The position numbers were made by a program, and so were the translations under genes. Shown here in pieces: positions 42,920 through 49,721 of a stretch of DNA of 64,000 nt; positions within the stretch are counted from its first letter, which is position 1; the number at the start of each line of letters is the position of its first letter. The DNA lies in assembly GCA_037045355.1 (NCBI GenBank), contig JBAOHO010000008.1, positions 1 through 64,000 of the forward strand, read 5' to 3'. The notes below the pieces were generated by a model. It had not been told where the DNA came from. It did no database searches and saw only the letters and a list, made by a program, of their open reading frames with translations. Source of the stretch: Candidatus Nanopelagicales bacterium (GTDB lineage: Bacteria > Actinomycetota > Actinomycetes > S36-B12 > GCA-2699445).

Positions 42920-43747
42920 TTAGATCGCCATTTCGGCCAGACGCCCATTTAGCCATTCCGCTGCGACGTTCACGTCGGCTTCCACGGCGAGGCCACGAGC
43001 AGCTTCGCTGTAGGCGCTGCTCCAAGTTGGACCTACGCGGCACTTGCCAGGGAACACATGGCCTCGGCGAAAGGCAAACAGACGCCGCGTAGTTTGTGCG
43101 ACGAGCTCCTTGTCGGAGTCCTCTGTTGGCCAAAGCAGTTGGAGGTCGACAAGATCGTGTGCCCTCTCACTTCCCGGTTCCGTACAGGCGTGGATCTTCT
43201 GGGCGATCTGATGGTGAACTGCAAGGATTGCGACCGGAGTCGGCTCGGGCAAGCCAAGCGCCGTGAACATCGCTGTTATGTCTGAGGAGAGAATCGTTTC
43301 TCCGGAGCCGTCAGTTGTTGCGCCGAGATCATCGTAGCCAACCTCGAGAACAACTGTGGCGAATGATTTTCGGTACGCAGTCAGTCGCACGACGTAGGGC
43401 TGCATGATGTACGAGTCAGGAACGCCGGGATGCGGACGCTGGGACTTGGCGACCAACTGCCCTCGAAACGGACCCCATCCGGATTCCAACGCCGATCGCA
43501 TCTGCGTGGCGAACTCCTCTTGTTCTTCCCGCCAAGCGACGTCTAGGTCCTTGGAGCCACGGGTGAACTTTGTGCCGAGTCGAAATTTCATGCCACTTCC
43601 ACCCTTGACGAGGGCCGAAGGTAGCGCTTGGGCTACTACCACTTGCGCGACCGTGACGCGGACAGGCCCCGCGCTTTGCTGCGTCTCGCGCGCGTATGCG
43701 GAAATGCGGCGTTCAAGCACAGCCAGGCCGCCTGGGTCGGAAGTCAT
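42920..43747 (-). CDS. AbiEii-type nucleotidyltransferase toxin
   Basis: The 275-residue protein has the nucleotidyltransferase core of type IV toxin AbiEii. The core is ALVKGGSGMKFRLG at about residues 45-58, then RGSKDLDVA with the Asp pair near 67-69. HHQIAQKIHACTEPGSERAHDLVDLQLL is the typical C-terminal helix with Lys and Asp. Family members transfer nucleotides to tRNA or other targets and cause abortive infection. The start overlaps the antitoxin stop by four bases (ATGA). Codon use appears less GC-biased than in the metabolic genes, fitting acquisition. Confidence 0.85.
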   Translation of the reverse strand: MTSDPGGLAVLERRISAYARETQQSAGPVRVTVAQVVVAQALPSALVKGGSGMKFRLGTKFTRGSKDLDVAWREEQEEFATQMRSALESGWGPFRGQLVAKSQRPHPGVPDSYIMQPYVVRLTAYRKSFATVVLEVGYDDLGATTDGSGETILSSDITAMFTALGLPEPTPVAILAVHHQIAQKIHACTEPGSERAHDLVDLQLLWPTEDSDKELVAQTTRRLFAFRRGHVFPGKCRVGPTWSSAYSEAARGLAVEADVNVAAEWLNGRLAEMAI

Positions 43748-44283
43748 GCTGTGGCTCCAGAAAGCTGATGCAACACATCGTCTGCGTCGGACGGGTCCAG
43801 GTCACCGCTTGCCGCGGCCTCCCGGGTGGCCTCAATGAGGCGTTCACGCATCACACGCCCACGGCAAGCCAACAGCGCATCCCGTAAGGGCATTGTTGGT
43901 AACCCATCAACATATTCAAGATGTTCAAGGGGCGCATGGTGGACAAGGTCTACCGTGTCGGGCAACTTCGCGCGAACCCGTCGACCAACAGTAACTTGCA
44001 CGGCACGAGGATTCACGAGCGCGAGGCCATGAACGTCCAATACGGACTCGTCAGCAAGAGCGGCGCCTTCCCCAACGAGAGCCAGTGCCTCGGCGTAATG
44101 GGTTCGCGGCGTCACCGGCGCCTCTTCCATGCGGTATACGCCGTGCCCGAGGCGAGTGAGGGCTCCTCGAGCGGCGAGTTTGCGCACCTCGACCGCTGGA
44201 ATGTTGGCTGCCGCTGCTTGCTTGGTTGTCACGATGCCGTGGTTGTCAAATGCGAGCCAGCGGAGTTGTTCTCGATAAGTCAT
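43744..44283 (-). CDS. AbiEi-type antitoxin/transcriptional repressor
   Basis: The 179-residue protein begins MTYREQLRWLAFDNHGIVTT with an N-terminal winged helix (KQAAAANIPAVEVRKLAARGALTRLGHGVYRM). It continues with the AbiEi C-terminal domain (YAEALALVGEGAALADESVL, VTVGRRVRAKLPDTVDLVHH). Family antitoxins neutralise the toxin and bind inverted repeats in their own promoter. Two such repeats are found directly upstream. It is the first gene of the operon. Confidence 0.88.
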   Translation of the reverse strand: MTYREQLRWLAFDNHGIVTTKQAAAANIPAVEVRKLAARGALTRLGHGVYRMEEAPVTPRTHYAEALALVGEGAALADESVLDVHGLALVNPRAVQVTVGRRVRAKLPDTVDLVHHAPLEHLEYVDGLPTMPLRDALLACRGRVMRERLIEATREAAASGDLDPSDADDVLHQLSGATA

Positions 44284-44305
44284 CCTTCAACCTCCTGCCT
44301 AAAGT

Positions 44306-44321
44306 GTACCGATTACGGTAC
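44306..44321. promoter_or_regulatory. Inverted repeat GTACCG-N4-CGGTAC, putative AbiEi operator 1
   Basis: A perfect 6-bp dyad 23 bp upstream of the antitoxin start. It shares the CCGTAC/GTACGG core with the larger inverted repeat at 44351. Confidence 0.65.
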
Positions 44322-44350
44322 GGTATCGCCCTATGCGACTCACTGTGTGG

Positions 44351-44380
44351 CACAACCGTACCACAGTCAGTACGGTTGTG
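44351..44380. promoter_or_regulatory. 11-bp perfect inverted repeat, putative AbiEi operator 2
   Basis: CACAACCGTAC at 44351-44361 is the exact reverse complement of GTACGGTTGTG at 44370-44380, with an 8-base spacer. It lies upstream of the AbiE operon, as expected for negative autoregulation by AbiEi. Confidence 0.75.
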
Positions 44381-44526
44381 TCACAGATAGCTATCAGCAA
44401 CCGAGTCGTCTCAACTGAGTGGGATTCATGGCTCTTCGCAATGCAGGGTGTAGTCGTGGTCTGAATGTGATGTCTCGGGAGATCGTGCACACATGTGTCT
44501 CAAGTCATCGTGGACGCTTGGATGTC

Positions 44527-45966
44527 TCAGGGCTTCGTGGACGGTCCGTGCCAGCCGCGGCGGCGGTCGGGCTTGGGGTATTGGGCGATGGTCGCGCCGT
44601 GGGTGTTGCTGATCGTGACCGTGGCGGCGTTCCAGGTGATGGTGACCTGTTCGCCTTTGCGCTTGTAGCCGGCGTAGAACTTGTTGGCGAGGACGCCGAC
44701 GTAGCCGCCCTTTGACACGGTGCGGACTGCAGTGCCGGTAAGGCCTGCCGATGGGTTGTGGCCAGCGCCCTTCATGGGGGTGCCGGTCGGGGTGCGGGGC
44801 CCGTGGTAGATCCCAGTCGTGGTCGGGCGCGGGTAGCTGATGATGTGCTCGCCGTCGTCGGCGAAGATCTCAAGGATCGTGTCGCTCCACAGGACGTGTA
44901 CGGTCTGACCGGTGCGGCTGGTGGCCACATAGAACATGCAGCTGAGCGCCTTGACCTGCCCGTTGGGCTTGACCTTCAGGTCGACGCTGCCTGCGCTGGG
45001 GTGCAGGGCCAGTGGAGTTCTGATCTTCGACGGTGGTTCGGCGTCGGGGCGGTGCGCTTGCGGCCGTGCCGAGGGTGGTATCTGCGGCATGCGGGGCTCA
45101 GGAGTCGGCTCCGGCGCAGGTTCGCTGGACTGCCAGGCCTCCATCGGCGTCTTGCCATCCAGGGCCTGGTGGACGCGCTCATGGTTGTAGTACACGTCGA
45201 ACTCGTCGACGACGAGCTGCAGGGCGGAGATCGTCGCGGCCGGTGGACGCGCGTTCAGCCACTTCTGCAAGGTCTGATGGAACCGCTCGTTCTTGCCCTG
45301 TGTCGTGGGTCGGTCCGGCTTGCCGGTGATGGGCTTGACGCCCAGGTCGACCAAGTAGTCGACGAGCTTGCCGGTGAATCCTCCACGGGTGGGGTTGAAC
45401 GCCAGCCCATTGTCCGACAGCAGCCGCTGCGGCACACCCCAGCGGCGGATCGCGGTCGCGACGACCTTCACAGCGGCTTGGGCGGTCTCACCCTCGGCGA
45501 CCAGGGTCGACAACGCCACGCGGGTGTTGTCGTCGACGACCTGATGGATCGCAACCGTGGTCCCGTCAGCCAGCGACCAGGCGAATGCGTCGATCTGCCA
45601 GCAACAGTTCGGTGCCGGGTAGACGAACCGTCGGTTAGCTGCCCTGGGTCGCTTACGCGGCTCGGGCTTGGAGACCCCGGCCGCGGCGAATGCTCTGGCC
45701 AGCGTGGCTCGAGACGGCGGGTTGAGGCCCTGGCGCTGCATCCTGGCGCACACCGACAAGGGCCCGGCATCCAGGCCCTGCTCCACCAGCCACGCCCGTA
45801 CCGCCAGTGCATAGTCGATCACCTCCGGATCGGTGCGACTCGGGCTGTTGTGGGGCCGACGTGATCCTGGCTCGGTGGCACTGACCGGGCCTTGCTCCAG
45901 TGCCTGGCGACGGATCTTGTAGAACACCGATCGGCTGATGCCCTGCCGCTCACAGAATCGGCTCAT
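44527..45966 (-). CDS. IS481-family transposase (N-terminus probably cut)
   Basis: From MSRFCERQGISRSVFYKIRR the protein of 479 residues has the IS481 pattern: an HTH, then DDE integrase core with Asp in CWQIDAFAWSLADG, Asp in RLLSDNGLAFNP and Glu in TTQGKNERFHQTLQKWL. A long C-terminal extension follows. The usual residues before the HTH are present only in part (ARGPGQT). The IS3-type element begins 19 bases upstream of the ATG, so this gene seems truncated at its 5' end. The left end of the IS is probably near 44466 (TGTGATGTCTCGGGAGATC). Confidence 0.85.
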   Translation of the reverse strand: MSRFCERQGISRSVFYKIRRQALEQGPVSATEPGSRRPHNSPSRTDPEVIDYALAVRAWLVEQGLDAGPLSVCARMQRQGLNPPSRATLARAFAAAGVSKPEPRKRPRAANRRFVYPAPNCCWQIDAFAWSLADGTTVAIHQVVDDNTRVALSTLVAEGETAQAAVKVVATAIRRWGVPQRLLSDNGLAFNPTRGGFTGKLVDYLVDLGVKPITGKPDRPTTQGKNERFHQTLQKWLNARPPAATISALQLVVDEFDVYYNHERVHQALDGKTPMEAWQSSEPAPEPTPEPRMPQIPPSARPQAHRPDAEPPSKIRTPLALHPSAGSVDLKVKPNGQVKALSCMFYVATSRTGQTVHVLWSDTILEIFADDGEHIISYPRPTTTGIYHGPRTPTGTPMKGAGHNPSAGLTGTAVRTVSKGGYVGVLANKFYAGYKRKGEQVTITWNAATVTISNTHGATIAQYPKPDRRRGWHGPSTKP

Positions 45967-46030
45967 GGTCTGCCCCGGTCCCCGTGCAGTGGGAATTGCT
46001 GGATTCTGATGTCTGAGGCAGGAGGTCAGG

Positions 46031-46336
46031 ATGGGCAGGCGAGGGTATCCACCGGAGTTTCGACGCAAGGTCGTGGACTTGGTGGAGTCGGGGCGACCGG
46101 TCGTCCAGGTTGCTGAGGATCTGGGCATCAGCGCCCAATCGGTATATGCGTGGCGGCGGCAAGATCGCATCGACCGCGGTCTGGTGCCCGGGGTGACCAG
46201 CCATGAGAAGGCGGAGCTGGCGGCCGCTCGCCAACAGATCGCCGCGTTGCAGAAGGAACTGGCGGTCACGCGGCGGGCGGTGGAACTGCTGCGGCAAGAC
46301 GCCAACCCAAAAGGAGGTACGCGGTCGTCGAAGTGA
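46031..46336 (+). CDS. IS3-family transposase OrfA
   Basis: The 101-residue protein MGRRGYPPEFRRKVVDLVES has the HTH of IS3 OrfA (VVQVAEDLGISAQSVYAWRRQD) and a C-terminal leucine-zipper-like helix (LAAARQQIAALQKELAVTRR). Near its end CCAAAAGGAGG gives a four-A slip site followed by an AGGAGG that can stimulate -1 frameshifting, as in the family, to make the fused OrfAB transposase. Confidence 0.88.
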   Translation: MGRRGYPPEFRRKVVDLVESGRPVVQVAEDLGISAQSVYAWRRQDRIDRGLVPGVTSHEKAELAAARQQIAALQKELAVTRRAVELLRQDANPKGGTRSSK

Positions 46337-47187
46337 TGGCCGCGGAAGGGATGTCCGTACAGCTGGCCTGCCGCGTGCTGCAGATTTCGGAGTCTGGCTA
46401 CTACGCCCGACGGCGGCGCGCTCCCTCGCAGCGCCGCACCCGGCATGCCTGGCTGACCGATGTCATCACCGAAGTACACGAGCAATCGCGTGGTATCTAC
46501 GGCGCGCGCCGCATCCATGCCGAGCTCACGATCGGTCTGGGTATTCAGGTGGGCCACGGGCAGGTCGAGCTGCTGATGCGCCGCGCCGGCTTGGCAGGGG
46601 TGGCGGGGCGACCGCGCTGGAAGCGGATCAAGCCCGACAACATCGCCAGCGACTTGGTCCAACGCCAGTTCCACCGTGCCCATCCCAACCAGTTGTGGGT
46701 GACCGACATCACCGAGCACCGCACCCGCGAAGGCAAGGTGTACTGCTGCGTGGTGCTGGACACGTTCTCCCGTAAGGCCGTCGGGTGGTCGATCGACGCC
46801 TCACCCACCGCGGCCTTGGTCACCAACGCCTTGGGCATGGCCATCGACTCCCGGCTCACGAGGCCTGGCAGCGGCAAGCCGATCATCCACTCGGATCAAG
46901 GCACGCCATTTGCATCCTGGGCCTTCACCGACCGGGCCAAGGCATCTGGGCTGGTGCCGTCGATGGGCAGCGTGGGCGACTGCTACGACAACTCCATGAT
47001 CGAAGCATTCTGGTCGCGCATGCAGGTTGAACTACTCGACCGACGCACCTGGAAGACGCGCGTCGAACTGGCCAACGCGATCTTCGACTACATCGAGGTC
47101 TGGCACAACCGCCGCCGCCGTCACAGCCAACTCGGCATGCGATCCCCAGTAGAGTTCGAACGCGAGTACGACAACACAGTGGCATGA
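46333..47187 (+). CDS. IS3-family transposase OrfB (DDE)
   Basis: The 284-residue catalytic part shows the HTH_21 region (SRGIYGARRIHAEL) and the DDE triad: Asp in LWVTDITEHRTREGKVY, Asp in PIIHSDQGTPFAS and Glu in NSMIEAFWSRMQVELLD. It is complete to SQLGMRSPVEFEREY. It is one frame back from OrfA and is probably expressed mainly by frameshifting over AAAA at about 46309-46312. Confidence 0.9.
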   Translation: MMAAEGMSVQLACRVLQISESGYYARRRRAPSQRRTRHAWLTDVITEVHEQSRGIYGARRIHAELTIGLGIQVGHGQVELLMRRAGLAGVAGRPRWKRIKPDNIASDLVQRQFHRAHPNQLWVTDITEHRTREGKVYCCVVLDTFSRKAVGWSIDASPTAALVTNALGMAIDSRLTRPGSGKPIIHSDQGTPFASWAFTDRAKASGLVPSMGSVGDCYDNSMIEAFWSRMQVELLDRRTWKTRVELANAIFDYIEVWHNRRRRHSQLGMRSPVEFEREYDNTVA

Positions 47188-47228
47188 GAAATCCACCGAT
47201 CTCGACTGCACGCAACCCGGGACATCCC

Positions 47229-47257
47229 AGAGTCTCCGGACTTGCCGGGGCGATTCA
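47229..47257. repeat. IS3-type right-end remnant
   Basis: GAGTCTCCGGAC followed by GGGGCGATTCAC resembles the end at 42684-42711. It separates the intact IS3 element from the recombinase-element remnant and is the only trace of another IS copy here. Confidence 0.5.
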
Positions 47258-47580
47258 CTTATCGAGTGCCGCCGTGGCAACCTCAACGTCCTCATACGAC
47301 TCGACCAACCCGGACGTGCCGATGTGAAGAACCAGTCCCGTGCAGACCTCGCCAGGTTCTACCCGGTCGGCTCACCACAGTTCGACTACCTCTACGGCCG
47401 TCGCAACACAAGCGAGTCGTTCCACGCAAGATGAAACGAACAATGCCCCGCCTCCCCGCCTACGGTCGGGTACGCCAGGACTTGTTCATGCTCGGCTACA
47501 TGGTCGCGAACAACTCGATCGCCCTCGCGTTCACCGCCCGGCGACAGGGTGGTCCGAATGCTCTCGACTTCACGACGTAG
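47258..47580 (+). pseudogene. Truncated, frameshifted copy of the DDE-like protein of the tRNA-Lys island
   Basis: The segment aligns along its whole length with the last 105 codons of the gene at 57902-59458. LIRLDQPGRADV, RADLARFYPVGSPQFDYLYG, RRNTSESFHA, then RMKRTMPRLPAYGRVRQDLF and MLGYMVANNSIALAF match closely. One base is missing near 47428 (CACGCAAGATG against CACGCGAAGATG), and the first 80 per cent of the gene is absent. It marks the right end of a second, older element of the same kind. Confidence 0.85.
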
Positions 47581-47597
47581 CAGTGTCTCGCTTTCGC

Positions 47598-47620
47598 ACC
47601 CCGCGGTCTTCCGTCGGGGT
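47598..47620 (+). terminator. Hairpin after the remnant DDE gene
   Basis: ACCCCG at 47598 pairs with CGGGGT at 47615. The intact copy has a comparable hairpin at 59482-59497. Confidence 0.45.
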
Positions 47621-47774
47621 ACTCGTGTTGGTCGAACCCGCGAATTCGACTCTGTGACCCCTTCGCACCGCCGATAGGTGTCCGCGAGGTGAGTCCAGGA
47701 TGTTCAACCGCTGTCCTTCGCCCGGTAGGCTCGCCCCAGCAACTAGCTATCGGGATTTATCAACACGGTTTTGT

Positions 47775-47801
47775 ACGTGTCCCCGGGCCTCTGGGACACG
47801 T
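47775..47801. other. Recombination-core-like site: 9-bp inverted arms around CGGGCCTCT
   Basis: ACGTGTCCC at 47775-47783 and GGGACACGT at 47793-47801 are perfect inverted repeats around a 9-base centre. The centre CGGGCCTCT includes the first 8 bases of tRNA-Lys. The left arm and centre recur at 59665-59681, where the right arm is replaced by tRNA sequence. The layout is that of a tyrosine-recombinase core site in which both arms come from mobile elements. Confidence 0.65.
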
Positions 47802-47888
47802 TGAAAACCCGGAATCCCTCGTATCTGAACCATTCGTTAAGCGAGCTCTCGACGGAAATTCCGCAAATGGCGACGAACGGCAGGGTCG

Positions 47889-47893
47889 CTAAT
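47889..47893. repeat. Target-site duplication CTAAT (left)
   Basis: CTAAT directly before the TGTCGA end of the nested transposon; the same five bases follow its other end at 49717-49721. Confidence 0.8.
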
Positions 47894-48185
47894 TGTCGAT
47901 TGACACGAAAGATTGCGGATTGACACGCACTTTGCGTCACCGTTGCGTCGCTTGACAGAGGACATTGCGTCAAGATCTAGCGGCAGCCACCGAAGGACTG
48001 CCCTTAGGGGATGTCGATTGACACGACGAGAGATTGCGCCATGACGCAGCTCCCCCCAACGGACGTTCACGAACACTGACTCCCGCTTGTGTACTGCGAT
48101 GGACTACGAATCCGTTCTACGTGGAGTCGAGAGCCGTGGTCAAGCCTCGGGTAGTGGTGTAGCGCTGCGTGTTCCTTCTTCGGGT

Positions 48186-48612
48186 TCAGGCGGTGAGTGC
48201 GGGTAGGTCGTCTGCTCCGATCTCTGGTTCCGTGGTGGGCACGAGGTTCATGCGGCAGCGGGCTAGGACGTCGAGGCCGAGGTAGCGGCGGCCTTCGGCC
48301 CATTCGTCGGTCTGTTCGGCCAGCACGGCGCCGACGAGGCGCACGATCGCGTCGCGGTTGGGGAAGATCCCCACGGCGTCGGTGCGACGCCGGATTTCCC
48401 GGTTCAACCGCTCGGTGGGGTTGTTGGACCAGATCTGGGTCCACACGTCCTTGGGGAACGCGGTGAAGGCCAGGATGTCGGCGCGGGCGGTGTCGAGGTG
48501 CTCGGCGACGTCGGGCAGTTTCTCGGTGACGTAGTCCATGAGCCGGTCGAACTGGGCGTGGACCGCGGGGGCGTCGGGCTGGTCGTAGACCGAGTGCAGC
48601 ATCGCTTTGACC
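48186..48612 (-). pseudogene. IS256 (mutator-type) transposase, C-terminal remnant
   Basis: About 140 residues of an IS256-family transposase C-terminus remain: VHAQFDRLMDYVTEKLPDVA, FPKDVWTQIWSNNPTERLNR and EIRRRTDAVGIFPNRDAIVR. The last catalytic Glu lies in the NPTERLNREI segment. The N-terminal two thirds with the two Asp are gone, and unrelated DNA begins at about 48613. It sits inside the TGTCGA transposon. Confidence 0.85.
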
Positions 48613-48845
48613 GGGCCCGTGACTCCGTCACAAGACGGCTGGTCTGGTAGGCGGACAAGAGAAGAGCGAGAACAACGGCAGTTGCCTCGATTGTGCTGCT
48701 GTCCATCGCCCCCCGATCTCCGAATCGCACGCATCCTATGCGCTCGCCTGGACCCACGACCTCATATCCCGACAAGGATCAGATGTGATGGCGCAAACCG
48801 AAGTTGTACCCCGCCGATAGCAGGAGCGCGGGAAGGAGTGCTGCC

Positions 48846-49295
48846 ATGTCGTCGAGTGAATCACTGTTACTGGTCTACTGCGGAAACGCCACGCTCGTGA
48901 ACTCTGCAGTGTCTGATCACCATGCGGCGGGGGAGCATGTCGTTCAACTCAATGATGCCTACTGTCCGCTTCTCAGTTGGTCGGGACGCAATCGGCTAGT
49001 CGTAGCTGCCCCGGGTCAGTCCCCCCAATACGTGGCCAAGACGTTGTCAGGGTGGGCGGTGAATCTCCCTGCGGTTGAGTGGCTCTCAGGCACAGTCATC
49101 GTGGCGACGCACACGCTGCAGGGTCTGAAGCACTCGGTGCTAGAGGTTCTGACTGAGAGCGGTCGCCTGATCTACCTTTGGGAAGCAATCCGACACAACT
49201 GGGAGCCTGGACAACAGAACCGCGACGATTTCATCGACTTGCTCAGGTGTTATCTCAATCCAGAGCACCGGCAGGGTCATCCCCCAGTGGGTTGA
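48846..49295 (+). CDS. Hypothetical protein, cargo of the nested transposon
   Basis: ATG 48846 follows GGAAGGAG with good spacing and gives 149 residues: MSSSESLLLVYCGNATLVNS continuing to DDFIDLLRCYLNPEHRQGHP. It reads as an alternating alpha/beta protein without membrane segments. I do not recognise it. It occupies the only sizeable plus-strand frame in the transposon and its codon use fits coding DNA. The 3' end overlaps the opposite-strand small gene by about 40 bp. Confidence 0.65.
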   Translation: MSSSESLLLVYCGNATLVNSAVSDHHAAGEHVVQLNDAYCPLLSWSGRNRLVVAAPGQSPQYVAKTLSGWAVNLPAVEWLSGTVIVATHTLQGLKHSVLEVLTESGRLIYLWEAIRHNWEPGQQNRDDFIDLLRCYLNPEHRQGHPPVG

Positions 49296-49596
49296 CTTGC
49301 GCGAGGATGGGGAGGGCAATCTCAACATCCACTTTTCCACTGCCAGGGTCGAGCCCCACACTGCCATTCTGAATTGATCGCGCCGCGATGATGGCGATCT
49401 CCGCCACGATTGCGACCTCAGATTGAGTCAGCGAGGGCATAGCGTTCTCAATGGCTTCATCAAGTTTGACCCGAGACCCTGCCGCGTGCGACGACATGTG
49501 TGCGGCTGCAGCAACGATGTTCTGTGCGGTCTGCGAGGAATAGGGGGACACGCGGCAACGGTACCGGAGGAACCAGTACAGCAACTGGAAGATCAA
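49255..49596 (-). CDS. Small hypothetical protein, cargo of the nested transposon
   Basis: The frame gives up to 113 residues; the better start may be the ATG giving MSSHAAGSRVKLDEAIENAM. The helical segment TQSEVAIVAEIAIIAARSIQ and the acidic end look like a small soluble protein. It is convergent with the 48846 gene and overlaps its end. I do not recognise it, and it could be non-coding. Confidence 0.4.
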   Translation of the reverse strand: MIFQLLYWFLRYRCRVSPYSSQTAQNIVAAAAHMSSHAAGSRVKLDEAIENAMPSLTQSEVAIVAEIAIIAARSIQNGSVGLDPGSGKVDVEIALPILAQVNPLGDDPAGALD

Positions 49597-49716
49597 ATCT
49601 CATGCGTGTGTGGTGCAAACTAGCGTGTCAAAACCAGCACGTCGACTGGTGCAAACAACGTGTCAAACACGCGGAGAATCGGGAACTCGTGGTGCAAACA
49701 ATCCTGTCACTCGACA

Positions 49717-49721
49717 CTAAT
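49717..49721. repeat. Target-site duplication CTAAT (right)
   Basis: CTAAT directly after the right end TCGACA. On the minus strand it contains the TAG stop of the 416-residue gene, so the transposon landed exactly at that gene's end. Confidence 0.8.

Larger units (their letters stand above)
45985..47210 (+). mobile_element. IS3-family insertion sequence, 1226 bp
   Basis: The ends TGCAGTGGGAATTGCTGGAT (left) and, on the other strand, TGCAGTCGAGATCGGTGGAT (right) match at most positions and enclose the two transposase frames. No matching target duplication flanks them: the left neighbour is the IS481 gene and the right neighbour is another IS end. The insertion is therefore old or has been rearranged. 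Confidence 0.75.
47894..49716. mobile_element. 1823-bp non-autonomous transposon with TGT/ACA ends and repeated motif arrays
   Basis: The left end starts TGTCGATTGACACG and the right end, read inward, starts TGTCGAGTGACAGG. Both ends carry further copies of TTGACACG-N4/5-TTGCG(T/C)C-like motifs: left at 47896, 47917, 47951 and 48012 on the plus strand; right at 49611, 49647 and 49690 on the minus strand. CTAAT flanks both ends. Terminal TGT/ACA, inverted multi-site arrays and a 5-bp duplication are features of IS21-, Tn7- and Tn402-type transposons with rve-type DDE transposases. None is encoded here. It contains an IS256 remnant and two small genes. Confidence 0.8.

Noticed and set aside
48186..48612. 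IS256 transposase as the mover of the CTAAT transposon
   Set aside because: It is a remnant, and IS256 elements make 8-9 bp duplications, not 5 bp, with different ends.
49611..49709. CRISPR-like repeats near 49.6 kb
   Set aside because: The three copies are imperfect, unevenly spaced and match the motif at the opposite transposon end.
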